A stretch of 64,000 bases of DNA from Coptis chinensis (GCA_015680905.1 CM027377.1:39518501-39582500), one strand, 5' to 3'. Shown: positions 48,924 through 61,060, counted from the first letter of the stretch. Translations and numbers: made by a program. Notes: generated by a model from the sequence alone, not told the origin.

Positions 48924-50077
48924 ATGGCTCGAGTTCTTAAAATCGTGCCGGAACAAAATTTTGAACCCATCTTCAATTCCGATCTATTTGAAGTACACTT
49001 CAAGGCTGAGGTTAGAAAAAGAGGATGGGAGGCTTTGGTTTTGTTGGAAGGTGCGGCTTATTCTCCCTCTCTCACTCTTTCGTTTTATAATCATATGCTT
49101 AGAAGGGAGGATGACCGCATCACGGTTGTCAAAGATGGACGAATGCTTGAGCTCACCAAGTAGGTGGTGAGTGAGGTTCTGGGGATTCCTTTGGAGGCTT
49201 ATGTTCAGATAGATAGAACAATCTCCAGACAACAAGACCATTAATGTGATGATGGCAGAGACACTTCTTAAGGGGGTGAAAAACCCCAAGTCTCACTGCG
49301 CCTTTCAGAGTTCGCTGCGAAGGAATCAGATGGCAGTATCTCAGTGGATAGTCTAAAACTTGCTAGGCTCAGCCAAGCCTTCTGATATCGGTAAGGAGAT
49401 GTTACACATCTTATGGATTCTTCAGGAACAGAAAAATAGCTTCTGCATCGTCACCTTCGTTTGGGAGCAACTCTGCAAACCCAGGAAGTCCACCGCTCTT
49501 CTACTAGTGCTGGTCACGAGCATCTTGCAGCACTGGGGGTTCAAGGCTACAGATGCCCTAGTGGAGGTCAAGGACGCTACCATAGGTCCTATCTATTCCC
49601 ACAGCGTCCAGAAATTCTAGCATCCACTTACAACCAGAGTCACCGAGCAAGCACACCCTACCAAGAAAGTGGATTACTTCACTAAAGGTGTCACTCGACA
49701 GTTCACTCAGCCCATGGACGGAATTCACTTTCTCCATGGAGGCCAGAGGATTCTGCACCAGCACATCCACTAGCTCAGGCAAGCACAAGGAGTCATCATA
49801 GCATAATAGCAGACCCTCAGAGAGGAGCAGTAGTCTTTCCAGCAGGAGCAGCGACGATTTCAGCACAGTGTCACTAGAACACTACAGAGCATTAGAGATG
49901 CGCTCCTGCATAGTGATAGATACGCTAGGACCCGACGTCATCAAGGAGAAGGATATTCTCGATGTCATGACAAGTCACGCACGGATTCTGACTAGGCATT
50001 TCCCTAATGTCCGTATAGTTGGATATTTTTCCTTTTTATTTTATTTTCTACTGTTGTTTTATTTTTATTTTTTATGA
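48924..50077 (+). pseudogene. Athila post-pol ORF, putative plant transposon protein
   Basis: The ATG at 48924 opens MARVLKIVPEQNFEPIFNSD, then RKRGWEALVLLEGAAYSPSL, FYNHM and, after a stop, VVSEVLGIPLEAYVQID. The later part is in shifted frames: LHILWILQEQKNSFCI (49360-49620), a Gln/His/Ser-rich segment, and TLGPDVIKEKDILDVMTSHA (49868-50077). Layout and motifs match the two ORFs in the nested minus-strand element. Athila elements often carry such an ORF after pol. It was once called env-like, but no membrane or entry function is visible. Multiple stops are present. Confidence 0.65.
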
Positions 50078-50877
50078 CTTTAGTATAATATTAATTCTAT
50101 ATATGTTTATGTTATTTGTTATCTTATGGAATTTAGTATATGAGTAGAAGGTAATACAAATATATCATGCCATTTTTTTCTATTTTTCTTTTATGCATTT
50201 CATATGTTTTCAAAAAAAAAAAAATACAAACACCCAAAAAATTCATAGTATAAATAATTATCCTTAGTACAATAAACCATGTATTTCTCATTTTATATCA
50301 AACAACCCACGCCTCAAACTTATTTGGAGGTAGTGTATTTTCATCATGAAGAACAGAATACAGGTGTATCACTGTTTTTGCTCATGTTTCTATGGTAATC
50401 TCTTTCATTATCTCTTCAAACTTTGAGGACAAAAAATATTTCTATTTGGGGGTGGTATAATAATATTTTGCAAAAACTAGACATTCTTCTATAATAGATA
50501 TAATAGTATATTTCTACCTTTCTAAAAAAAAATCGAAAAAAGACCAAAAATATTTTTCTGTTTAGTATTAAAAGTCTTATTTTCTTTTTCTAGGATGAAT
50601 AAAAAGTTTAGAAGTCTCATTATAGCAATAGAGTAAGGATTCGTTCTTCAAATTTAGACTAATATACGCATAATAGTTTTTGCATCTTTTCATGAATGAC
50701 ATGCATCAGCATTTGATTGTATATAACAGTAAGTTTTCGAGACCATGGTTAGAACAATTAAGTTCCATATCCTGTGAAAATCTAGCCAAAAGTCTCATCT
50801 GAATGATTATTGAGTGATGACACAAAGGATATCCGGATAAAGAAACCACACGTCCACTTGCGTGATCACCACGTTAT
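50078..50877. other. Non-coding 3' region of the Athila-like element, first part
   Basis: AT-rich with A/T runs and no ORF of note. The motif TATTTGGGGGTGG near 50444-50456 resembles the polypurine tract at 52700-52713 and may be a second or ancestral copy. Confidence 0.5.
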
Positions 50878-50885
50878 ATCCTAAG

Positions 50886-51514
50886 CTATGCTATCAATAT
50901 CGGATTAATCGGCCGATTAATTGCGTATTGCTCGTAAACCGATTAGTTTTTACCGATTTTTTAACTTTTTCTCACCGAACCGATTTAATCACCGAATTGA
51001 CCGATTAATCGGCCGAGATGACCGATTTCTCGCTAAACCGAGAAAAAAAATTATTGAAAATATCGGCTTCCCATCCAAAAAAATACGTAAAATTAACGAA
51101 TTAAATTCTTAAACCGTATTAATAATAATAGAACCCAATCAATACATAAAGATAAGAGTTTACTTATTTTCCCCTCCTTAACAAAAGTTAAATATACAAA
51201 TGATTGTATTATCTCTCTAATAAATATTATCACTTCTCAATCCCCTTATTCCTTTAAATATTTAACGTAATTTTTGTGTTTGACATATCTGTAGTACTCC
51301 AAAATTGAGCTAGTTAGATGTGATTATGAGAATTTGATATTTTTTGTTGTATCTCGGATCACTGTTTAGAAATATTTGGTATGATTATACTAATATATAT
51401 TTTGAAAACATCAAACATATACATCCGATATAATTGATTAAATCACCGATTAACCGATTAATCGCATATCGCTCCTCGACCGATTAGTTTCGAAAACCGA
51501 TTTTAACTGCTTAG
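50886..51514. mobile_element. hAT-type MITE (629 bp), CCGATTAATCGG-rich
   Basis: The ends are CTATGCTATCAATATCGG and, inverted, CTAAGCAGTTAAAATCGG. The flanks are ATCCTAAG (50878-50885) and ATCATAAG (51515-51522), an 8-bp duplication with one change. The related uninterrupted sequence at 41130-41165 (minus strand) shows the empty site. Both ends are rich in ACCGATTAATCGG words, and the centre is AT-rich and non-coding. Confidence 0.82.
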
Positions 51515-51522
51515 ATCATAAG

Positions 51523-52699
51523 AGAGAATTTAGGCCATTTTTAGATCAATATAGCCAAATAAACGTTAAAAACTCAAAAACATAGTTTTTCCTCTAGTTA
51601 CCCCTTTTTTAGACTTCACCATTTTCTAAAAGCCTTTTTATTCTTCGCCATAAATCCCTAACCCATTACCACACACAAAAAAAGCTTATTACCCAAATGA
51701 AAAGTTGAAAATTGGATAGATATCGAAAAAAAGAATAGAAGACCTTGTACAAAAAAAGTCGCTTAGTTGCTTTGAGAAGAAAAAAATAAAGACCCACTAA
51801 AACCAAAACTCAAAAAAATTAAAAGGAGTCAAAAATCGAATATCTCAAAAGTTTAAAATCAAAGGGAGACAATATCATAAACAAAAGTAAAAAAGAAACA
51901 AAAGCAAAGTTAGAACTCCCAAAATTCAAAATCATATAGTGTCACAAAGCCAAAGGGCTAAAGAATCACAATTTGAATGCAAAGAACAAAACGAGATTCT
52001 TCTATGGTTACAAGTATCTTGATGAAGACCCAATTCCTCAGCTTATCAGATTTTTGTTTTTCCCTTCCTTTTTCCTTATAGACCATCACCCTAGCCCTGT
52101 AACTCCTAATAAAATACCTCTAAGGTCAATTAGGAATAAGATTGTGTGATAGTACGTGGCAAGTGTGATCAATCGACCACGGTTTCTTTAGACGTCATTT
52201 AAGTATGTGAGGAATATAAGTGCCCGTTGCATTTAAGAGAATGAAACTTGAGTGAATCTATCAGAGAGTTGTGATTGCAACACACCCCCGGAGAACCCAC
52301 CTTAAGGATTCTCCAAAAGTCTTGGAAACGACTTTGCTTTTGTATTTCATTGCTCATGTTTTGCGCATTTATCTTTAGATGATTAAATTACTGTATATAT
52401 GTTATTCTAAGTTCAAATAAGTTTGTCCTTATTCCCCGCTATTAAGATGTATAGACTTCTGAGAATAAATAAGGAAACAATACCATTTGTATTGGATAGA
52501 AGAAGTTTGTGAGTACCTTCACTGGAAACTCTCACAAGGCTTAAAGCTCGTCCGCTAGGGAATTCTTAGTGATTTAAGGCCTTGTTGCATATGGTTCATG
52601 CAATCGCAATCCGCGAAATGAGATTAGTATAACTTATAATAAATCACTCATTTGTGATCTTAGTTTTTCTCTCATCCTTGCTTAAGGACAATCAATATG
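51523..52699. other. Non-coding 3' region of the Athila-like element, second part
   Basis: No ORF is seen. It is related in reverse complement to 40053-41280, which shows that the host and the nested element descend from the same family of 3' tails although their LTRs differ. Confidence 0.6.
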
Positions 52700-52713
52700 C
52701 TATTTGGGGGTGG
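52700..52713 (+). other. Polypurine tract of the Athila-like element
   Basis: CTATTTGGGGGTGG lies directly before the right LTR start TGATCAACTCC. Confidence 0.75.
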
Positions 52714-53392
52714 TGATCAACTCCTTAATGTGCGTTTTATTACCCTTACATTACTGCATTACAGCCCTTCTTATGCTTAATGAAAAGACAACTCATAGCT
52801 TTTATTGTATTTTTCAGATTAACACAAAAGATGTGGAGGTAGACGTCCTTAACACAAAAGATGGCTTTCTCTAAAACCTATCTTGATCAAGAAGAAATCA
52901 AAAAGGAAAAGGAAAAAGCAAAAGCATAAAGCAAGGGGTGAGGTGTCTCAAATGTAATGGAGAAGGGCAAATCAGTCATTTGTATAAAGTATGAGTATAA
53001 GAACTAAAAGTTAGGGAGGGAGAATACACCTAGACTTATTATAGTGTCATGTAGGATTTAATTTTTAGTCTTTTTTTTTTCATTCAAGTCATTTTCTTTA
53101 TTGTTCTTCATTTTCAATCTTGTTATTTACTTTTGTTATTCAATCAATCAATCATCTTTCTTTGTTGTTCTTGTTTCAATCTTTTCATTTCATTTCTTCA
53201 AGTTTGTGTTCTTTTAATCATTAACAATTTAAGTTTTTCAATGTTCTTCATAAACTAGTTAACCAATACAAGTCCTAAACTAAAGATTCTACCTTCCTTC
53301 CTTCTAAAACTCCCAACCATTCAAACTCTAAACAATCTATGGTAAACCTCACTTCAAAACACTTTGAAGACTCAACACAATCTACAAATTCA
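52714..53392 (+). repeat. 3' LTR of the Athila-like element (679 bp)
   Basis: It starts TGATCAACTCCTTAATGTGC and ends CTACAAATTCA, then ATAGC. It matches the left LTR but lacks about 150 bp in its middle. Confidence 0.85.
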
Positions 53393-53397
53393 ATAGC

Positions 53398-55406
53398 TAA
53401 CACAACTTGGATCAATTTGTTTCCTATGGTTAATATCAAAACCATAGTCAATGTTACATCTGACCGGCCATCTTTCCCTGGTTATTAACCTTTCTCATGT
53501 TAAACCATCTCGATCACCCAAAACCATTCAGATTATTTAGTGTGTGGAGTAATGAACCTTCCTGTAGGATTGTAGTGGAAAATGCTTGGATGCTAGATTA
53601 TTTTGAGACTAATAGTATTCTAAATCAGAAACTCCAAAAAAAAAAAATCTTATTGTTTGGAATAAAGAGGTCTTTGGAAATATATTTCAGAAGATGAAGA
53701 AAACAAAATAGCAGAGTCCCTTAACTATTTGAAGTTGGATATGAATGAAGTCACCTATAACAGAGAAGAGTCCCTTAAGCAAGATTTGAAAACTCTATTA
53801 TTGGAAAATGAATAAAGTTTTTAGAAGCAAAAATCTAGTTTTAACTAGATTAAGGATGGGGAAGAAATACAAAATTCTTCCATCTTTCTACTATCTTTAG
53901 AAGGAGGTAGAATAATATCACCAAGATCATCAAAGATGATGAGGATACATATATATGGAAAAATGGGATAGTGGATATCGGATAGGTTATAAACTCCTAT
54001 TTTTCAACTCTCTTCTCATCTGATTACCCTGAACCAAACCTAACCATTTACAACCTTTTCAAACCTATTGTCTCAGATAGGGAAAACAATCTCCTTCTTG
54101 CTATTCCAAGTAATCATGATCTTTGGAATGTAGTCAAGAAAATTGGAAGTCTTAAATCCCCTGGTCCCGATGGATTCCAGGGGTGCTTTTAAAATTAAAC
54201 CTATTGGAACATTATTTTATTTCGATAATTTATAAATGCAGTTAAATCATTCTTTCTCACTAGAGTTTTACCTCACTGCCTCAATGAAACATACATCACC
54301 CTTATACCCCAAGATTTCAAATCCTAAACACATCTCAAAATTTAGACCTATAAGCCTTAGTAACTTCAGCTACAAAATCATATACAAAACCCTTGCTAAC
54401 AGATTAAAACCTCTCCTTCACAAGAGTATCTCACCCATCAAGGAGCTTTTGTAAAAGGTAGATTGATTGGTGATAATCAAGCCTAACCAGTGAAAATTTT
54501 CACAATATGAAGACCATGAAGAAAAAGAAAGAAGGACGGTTCTCAGTCAAACTTGACGTGGCAAAGGTTTTTGATATAGTTGAATGGAGTTTTATTGAAG
54601 GTATCCTTAAACATTTGGGTTTCCGCCCAAAATGGAGAGAGCTCATCAGAACTTGTATAAGTACAATATCATATCGTGTCTTACTTAATATGGCTCTCCA
54701 CTCTCAAAGAACTTTGAGGTTTTTGAAAATACTATTCGAAACCTCAAAGTCAACAATTTCATCACTTCAAGTACTTGTACTTGGAATCAAACTAGGGTAG
54801 GAGATTTGTTTCCTAACCCCAACAAAAAACCTCATCTTATCCACCATCATAAGACCAAATGTCACTAGTGATAAACTAATTTAGCTAGGCACAATCTCTG
54901 TAAAGTCTGCTCATGTTGCTTTATGGAAGGATGCTGATTTTGGACATTGCTCAAATTTGAGTTCTATCACCCTTATGAGAATATGGAGACTGAAGGTTAA
55001 AGCAAGGGTACATTTGTTTTTATGGAAGCTTTATGTGGGTTGATTGTCTACTAGAGATTGCCTTCATCAAAGGAAGTTCAAGGGAGATGTCTCATGCATT
55101 ATGTGTGGTAAATGTATTGAAACTGCTTTCCACCTTTTCTTTGGTTGTGGGTGGATTAGAGCTGTTTGGTTTGCATCTTTTGCTGATGTTAATTTGGATA
55201 TTCTAACATTTAGTTCCAACCTACAAAAATGCCATAGATGCTCTGATGGAATGGTATACTAGCTCTGATGATGATGTCAGAAACAGAAGTATTTATTGTT
55301 GTATCTTACTATATGAAATATGGGTACGTAGAAACAAAGCTATAATGGAAGGACTAAAGCTTTCTTGGCAAACCATATGGTGTACTGCAAAGCAAAGCTG
55401 GCTAAA
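53398..55406 (+). pseudogene. LINE ORF2, second part (endonuclease end, reverse transcriptase, zinc finger)
   Basis: The codon split at 27029 is completed here, and NTTWINLFPMVNI continues the endonuclease. Around 54130-54450 lies the reverse transcriptase start (PKISNPKHISKFRPISL, then YKIIYKTLANRL). 54507-54690 has KLDVAKVFDIVEWSFI and WRELIRTCISTISYRVLLN. The catalytic YxDD part is missing, so several hundred bases are deleted near 54700. 55000-55190 holds the zf-RVT domain (ARVHLFLWKLYVG, CIMCGKCIETAFHLFFGC), and 55246-55400 the RNase H-like tail region. Many stops are present. Confidence 0.82.
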
Positions 55407-55789
55407 TACTCTACAAGCATTACGACGGGAAATCCGTCCTAAATCGAGATTTACGATGGGAAATGGTCACCCAGACTCCATCGCAAATAGCGTTGTCGTT
55501 AATATTAACGACAGAAAAGAGCGTGGTAAGTTGAATTAGAATTGCGACGGGCATGAGACAGTTTTTGCAATCGTTAAATATAAGACACTCAAAACCGTCA
55601 TATATTTGCTTTACAATGAAATTGCGAATTTTCAAAACTGAAACTTAACCAACCATCCTAAATTTGTGTCCTAAGTTTAGGATATGCATTTCCGTCGTAT
55701 TTCATTTTGGGATTTCAATTAACGACAATGTTCCCCATCGTATTAGTTTAAAGTAATTTTTTTAATAATTTTTTTTTTTTTGTAGAATC
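55407..55789. mobile_element. Possible CACTA-like non-autonomous element
   Basis: The left end CTCTACAAGCATTACGACGG resembles a CACTACAAG terminus followed by the ACGACGG words common in CACTA subterminal regions. The right end has a T-run then TTGTAGAAT, similar to an inverted TTGTAGTG. In between, GACGG/CCGTC words recur (near 55425, 55545, 55600 and 55690). Terminal bases are mutated and no 3-bp duplication is certain. Confidence 0.35.
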
Positions 55790-55811
55790 AATTTTTCAAG
55801 ACACCCCCTGC

Positions 55812-58665
55812 CATTGTCACCAAATACGATATGGGTTTAAAACGGTGTACTTGAAAAATATTTAGTTCATGTTTTAAATGGAACTTCTCGGCAAAAAAAC
55901 GGAAAAAAAAAACGTAAAAAGATGTAGGGCATAAAAAACGGGTTTAAAATGTATAATACATATAAAATGTAAAAGAAACGGTAAGAAACGATAAAAAAAA
56001 AAAATACTATAGATAAGAAGATTGATTTTATATAGGAGTGGAAAAAGAATGAGCAAAAATAATAATAAAGAGTTGATCATTTTTGTAAACTTTTTCTTTT
56101 AGCCCTTTTCTACCATTTGATTTTGATTTTTCCTCTACATGTATTTTTTGAAATCCTTGTAAATTCTATATCAATTTTGCTCTGAAATGACAATAATGCC
56201 ATCATTGCATACATGTTCGAAAGTTGGATATGAAAATGTAATATAAACGAATCCATTTATGCATTTTTTTTTCATGAGATAATTAATAGTTGCCGAGAGC
56301 AAAGGCATTAATATTTTCTTGTTGATTGATTTGTAATGACAACGAGGAATATGCTCGATCTGGATTTGCAGAATTTGCAAATCTGTGTTTAACAAGCTAA
56401 AAAATAAAATAAAATAGGCATGCCTAAAGCCTGCAATTTAACATCTAGATTTGGATTATTGGAATCATATTCCTAAAGTTAGAATTGACTTAAAGGGAGA
56501 TCTTGTCAAAAGTTTAGCTTAGTGGAGCAGGTATACTATTATTAAGATTATAATCTAATTGATTACGGATTTAGTAAGTTCTTATTCTATTGTTGTACAT
56601 GATTTAAAGTTATGTGACACAAGAAGCAAGTGCTGAAGTGCCTCAACATGGTAATAAGTCTGCAAGGCAGTTCCAAGTTTCCACTGCAAAGTTGCAAGTT
56701 CAAAGCATGTGATCAATATCTTCTGCATTAGTTGCACAGAGCCACAGACCACACACCTACAAGCAAGTCTTATGCCTCTTTTCCTGACGACAATATCAAT
56801 GGCAGCACATTTCTGACACAACTAGTCCCTGCATATGTTGGGCTAATAACACATTAACACCCCAAAATCAACATACCACAAAGAATGACAGAGTAGAGCC
56901 CCAGCAGCACAAACGGTAACCATAGAAAAACAGTTATCATAAAAAAGCAGCACAAAGCCACAAACCTGCGATTATAAGAAATAGAAGAAACAGTTTATAA
57001 GTTTCCCAACCATAAAACAAGAAAAACTATCTCATACAGTGATACTGACATAGGAAAGGCAAGCAAAACAAACGGAGAGACCAGCCAAATGCAAAACTAT
57101 CTCATTCAAATATGATTCATTAAACGATGAAATTCTTCATCATCCGCCTCGACATACTCCCATATCTACAAATACATAGAAAAGAATCAAAAGATTGCAA
57201 ATTTGAAAATGTAGTTCTATAACAACGACAATTATTGCAATTCATGAGAGAGATAGAGATTAGAGACTGATTGAGCTATTTTGAATACTTGATGAGTCCA
57301 GCTGGAACATAATAATTTGAGCCCCTACATGACACTGCAATCGGTATTTTGTCTAATTGTCTCTCGACAGTTTGACAAAGATCTGAGAGGGGGTTTAGGT
57401 CTCAAATCTAAAAGTAAAAATGGGGATTCAATTACATTAGTATCAACATCAGTATTCTCTGATCTAATTATTTCCAAAGTATTTGTATAGAAATGACAAA
57501 TTGAAAATAGATAGCAACAAGGTTATGTAAAACAGTAGAAGTGGTTTTTAACAGTTGAATTTGGTACCACACGACACAGGGCTTCTTCTCTTTTGATTGT
57601 ATGGCTTTCTTTTGGGATAACATCCTTATTCCTTAGCGCATCCAAACCAAACTAACCTCCCCACACACGGACACAGTACAAAAGAATAAGGAAACAAAAA
57701 AGTCATGTTACTATGCACTGAGCAACCCAACCTGCCAATGAAATGCGCCAATATGTCACCTTTGTCATTCAGTTACAAGACCATGTCACACTCTTGAGTC
57801 TTGACACATTCAAACTGGTAAAGTTTTTATGGATTACAAAGTGCAAATTATGTGTGTGTCCACGTGTAAAATAATTTACAAAAACAGTTATAATATAGAA
57901 GATAATAGACAAACATGTGTAAATATTATTTGGTCATCAAGCAGACATATTAGATCGAGTAGTAGAGTGAAGATTGAGAATCAAATAAACCACCAAGTAG
58001 AACTGAATGCTGGTATGATTACTAAAGATCGATCTTTCTATGTGGTTGCTAATATTAAAACATGATATACATTTTTGCAGGTTGATCTAACTTCACATGT
58101 CGTACGCACCCTTTCAACAATTCAACCCTCAAGGTATTTCAGTGAGCAAGGAGCAAGAGAGAGAGAGCTAACCTTGAGTTGGCGACTTGGTGCTGGTGGT
58201 GAACTGGTGAAGGAGCTCTTCTCGGGTTTTTTTTTTTGTTTTTTTTCCGAACAAAAGTGACAAAACCAAAGAGAAGAAAGTTTAAAACACGGTCTTTTCA
58301 AAATCTCGCGATATATATACGGTTTTTACGTTTAAATCGTGTTTCAAACGTTTTAAACGCGATATTTTGAAAAACACGGGTTCAAAATGTATACAAGATG
58401 CCTTGGCAATTTAAGGGGTTTGAAACGCGTTTTATTCAAAAAAAACGCCGTACTTAGTGACAATGCCCCCTGCTACCTGATTTAAGGTTTCTCAGTCTAT
58501 AAAATCAATTAGTCAATACAGTTTTTACGTTTAAATCGTGTTTCAAACGTTTTAAACGCGATATTTTGAAAAACACGGGTTCAAAACGTATACAAGAGGC
58601 CTTGGCAATTTAACGGGTTTGAAACGCGTTTTATTCAAAAAAACGCCATACTTGGTGACAATGCC
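55812..58665. repeat. Region bounded by inverted repeats (CATTGTCACCAA...)
   Basis: CATTGTCACCAAATACG (55812-55828) is matched in reverse complement at 58449-58465 and again at 58647-58663, 15 of 17 bases each. C- or G-rich bases lie outside in both cases. This suggests a non-autonomous DNA transposon, with its right end duplicated. No target duplication was found. Apart from the small ORF at 56582-56821, the interior shows no gene. Confidence 0.4.
56582..56821 (-). CDS. Unrecognised ORF, possible exon fragment
   Basis: The 79-residue translation ends ATLQWKLGTALQTYYHVEALQHLLL... The piece after an acceptor-like TTTGCAG (near 56685) loosely resembles a TPR helix pair (KLGTALQ). It could be the last exon of the ankyrin-TPR gene to the right, a captured gene fragment, or chance. 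I cannot decide. Confidence 0.2.
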   Translation of the reverse strand: MCQKCAAIDIVVRKRGIRLACRCVVCGSVQLMQKILITCFELATLQWKLGTALQTYYHVEALQHLLLVSHNFKSCTTIE

Positions 58666-58716
58666 CCCTGCTACCTGATTTAAGGTTTCTCAATCTATAA
58701 AATCAATTAGTCAAGC
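58322..58716. repeat. 199-bp direct duplication
   Basis: GTTTTTACGTTTAAATCG starts at 58322 and again at 58521. The two copies run to CAATTAGTCAA with only a few differences. Both contain AAAACGCG/CGCGTTTTAAACG words and the inverted end GTGACAATGCCCCCTGC. The two copies are nearly identical, so the duplication is recent relative to the surrounding relics. Confidence 0.85.
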
Positions 58717-58719
58717 AAC

Positions 58720-61060
58720 ATACTAAAATAACACATTTCAAAAATTGATATATACATATACATTGATAACTTCCAATTTACAATGTTTTCAAGCTTTTGA
58801 TTGCCAACAGCTAGGCTTTGAAAGTATACAAAGAAGAATAAGAACATAATGAAAAAACAATTTAAAATTTAAAATTCCTATCTTCATCACTTTTACGCAT
58901 TTTGTTCTTTCATGTGAATTACATAACCTTTCATGATCGTAAACAACCTTGAGAGTTTTCTAGAGATGGAACAATTAAGCAGCTAGCCCAAGTAGAGGCA
59001 AACAACACAATATGTCAGTCCGACGCCACACCACATAAAGAAGTGAGTTCACAAGAGTTGATTTCAGTTCGTCCAAATGAAACTGGAAGTTATTGCACAA
59101 GACTACTTATGGCCTGATCAATAAATAATATAATATGCATGCACATAAGGAGTATGTAGATAAAGTAGTTAATTTATAGTAGGCAACCTTGCCTTCAGTC
59201 TGCCAAGATCCAATTTCTCCTGGTAAAGCTAGCCCAACATGGGTGGATACTCTTATAGGTGTCTTTTCTAAGTTAAGTACCACATGCGACAACTATGAAG
59301 TTTGTACCCAAATTCTCATATCACAACCACATGCAAATAAGCTTCTTAATAGATATGCATAATCTAAACTCATATCCACTTAGGAATCAGGTTACCACAT
59401 AAATAAAAGGTCTAAACGAAACAATTAATTATTAAACACAAGCAATCCTAGTAGAGTTGAACCTAGCGAAAAACTAACAGTAGAGTTGAACAAACAAAAA
59501 ATCCCTAGCATAATTGGAAGGATCTGGACATAGTCAAGGAGGTGCTAGTTCAATGCATCATCAAGCAAAGATGACTAAATATGTACGAAGGCAAGTTTCA
59601 TGTACTAGACTGTCAAACAAAAAAAGGGGGAACTAAGTGTTCATTACAATATCAAATATTCGAGTGTATTCTAGCTAATAACGAAAACCGTTGTAATCAC
59701 GAACAAAGTTTTTATTCCATAGTAATGCTTGTAGTACTCGCCTTTTTTGCTAATAGTGAACAAGAGCCTAAGCGTAGTGTGTGGGTAGACTATCAATGCA
59801 GGACTGAGAAACCCCCAAGCAATTGCAAAACTTACCCATAAACAATTGTCTAGCAAATTACCAATAAGATCATATTGTGTGGAGAATGTGAACGTTGGTA
59901 CAGGTGCATCAAATTAAAGTGACCCATTTAAAGCTAGAAAACAAATAAGTATATATCCTCAAACAGAAAAACATAGAAATCAACAAGAAGTTTGAATATA
60001 GACTTCTACAGTTCTACCAAAAAAAAAGCTTGAATATAGACACTAAAATTACAAAACTAAATCAAATAATCAAAGAATCTAACCAGATTTCAAGCCTAAA
60101 ATTCGCTATATCTGCACACGCGCACATGCATCACTTAATTAATATATCATTAATCATGGGAATACAACAAGTCAATATGAAACATGGAAAACACCCAAAT
60201 ATTTATATAATCACAAGCATTACACTCAAGTAAGAAAATAAGGCAAACAAGTAGAGAAGACTTGCCTGAAATAAAATAAAAAAAACATATATTTTAGTGT
60301 CTCCAATTTCCTGATCGAATTCCTCCAAAACTTGTCAGTTATTGTCCATGTTTCAAACCCTCCAACGAACTGAATTTCTGGAGCTTTTCATTTGAAACCA
60401 GCTATTAAGCCTTATGCCATCTAACAGCCTATCGAATCTGGTTTACAGGGAAACAAACGGCATGCCAAACCGATCACTAGGGAGAAAACTACAACTGTTT
60501 CCATACCAGGTGCTAAAACTGATTAAAAACTGGTTTCTGCCTTTGATTTACTTCTTGAATGATGAATTGATAAAGTGAGTTGATCTAAACAATAAAGAGT
60601 CATAGTCTCTCTCTCATAACCGACCTAGTTCAACACTGATGGTTTTAGAAGATGATGGGAAAGGGAGAGACGATTCGAGGGGTTTCTAACTCTTGGATCA
60701 GTTCATTATGTCAATCTAGCCAGCCAAAGAGTTAATCACCGCCTAAACTTTAAGCAAAAAGGACCTAATACTAAAACCTATACAAAGCCCATGAGTTGTT
60801 ACCGAGCCAAAAAGTAGGGTTTTACACAAACAAATAAGCACCTCCTAGCATTATCTACCTTATATACACATTTATCTAGTTCAAATCCTATGTGGAAAGC
60901 CACCTACTCAACGAGAATTATATTGTATGTTCTGTATTTCTAGTTAAACTTATACATAGTAAAACTAAAACCCATGTCAAGCTTATTTCCGCAATAAAAT
61001 GTATACATGAACAAGGCATTACATAAAGTATGCATTCAAAATATTTATATGAAAACTCAC
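58720..61060. other. Region with no recognised gene
   Basis: AT-rich. If the ankyrin-TPR gene were complete, its last TPR exons should lie here on the minus strand. I could not find the usual Pro-Asp-Trp-x-Lys-Ala motif. Confidence 0.45.

Larger units (their letters stand above)
27030..53392 (+). mobile_element. Athila-like Ty3/gypsy retrotransposon, invaded by other elements
   Basis: LTRs lie at 27030-27862 and 52714-53392. On the plus strand the order is leader, gag (from 29408), protease, reverse transcriptase, RNase H, integrase (to 47058), a post-pol ORF of the plant transposon protein family (48924-50077), a long non-coding stretch and a polypurine tract. Coding regions match the Athila group (APWRQHLNFAW in gag, FMDDF in reverse transcriptase). 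Without the three later retrotransposon-type inserts it is about 14 kb. All ORFs carry stops or frameshifts, so it is dead. It sits inside a LINE. Confidence 0.92.

Noticed and set aside
48924..50077. Athila post-pol ORF as a viral envelope gene
   Set aside because: No signal peptide, fusion peptide or membrane anchor is visible. The sequence fits the plant transposon protein family instead.
59107..59292. Minus-strand ORF considered as a TPR exon of the ankyrin-TPR gene
   Set aside because: No TPR residues and no good splice sites. The translation does not resemble the family.
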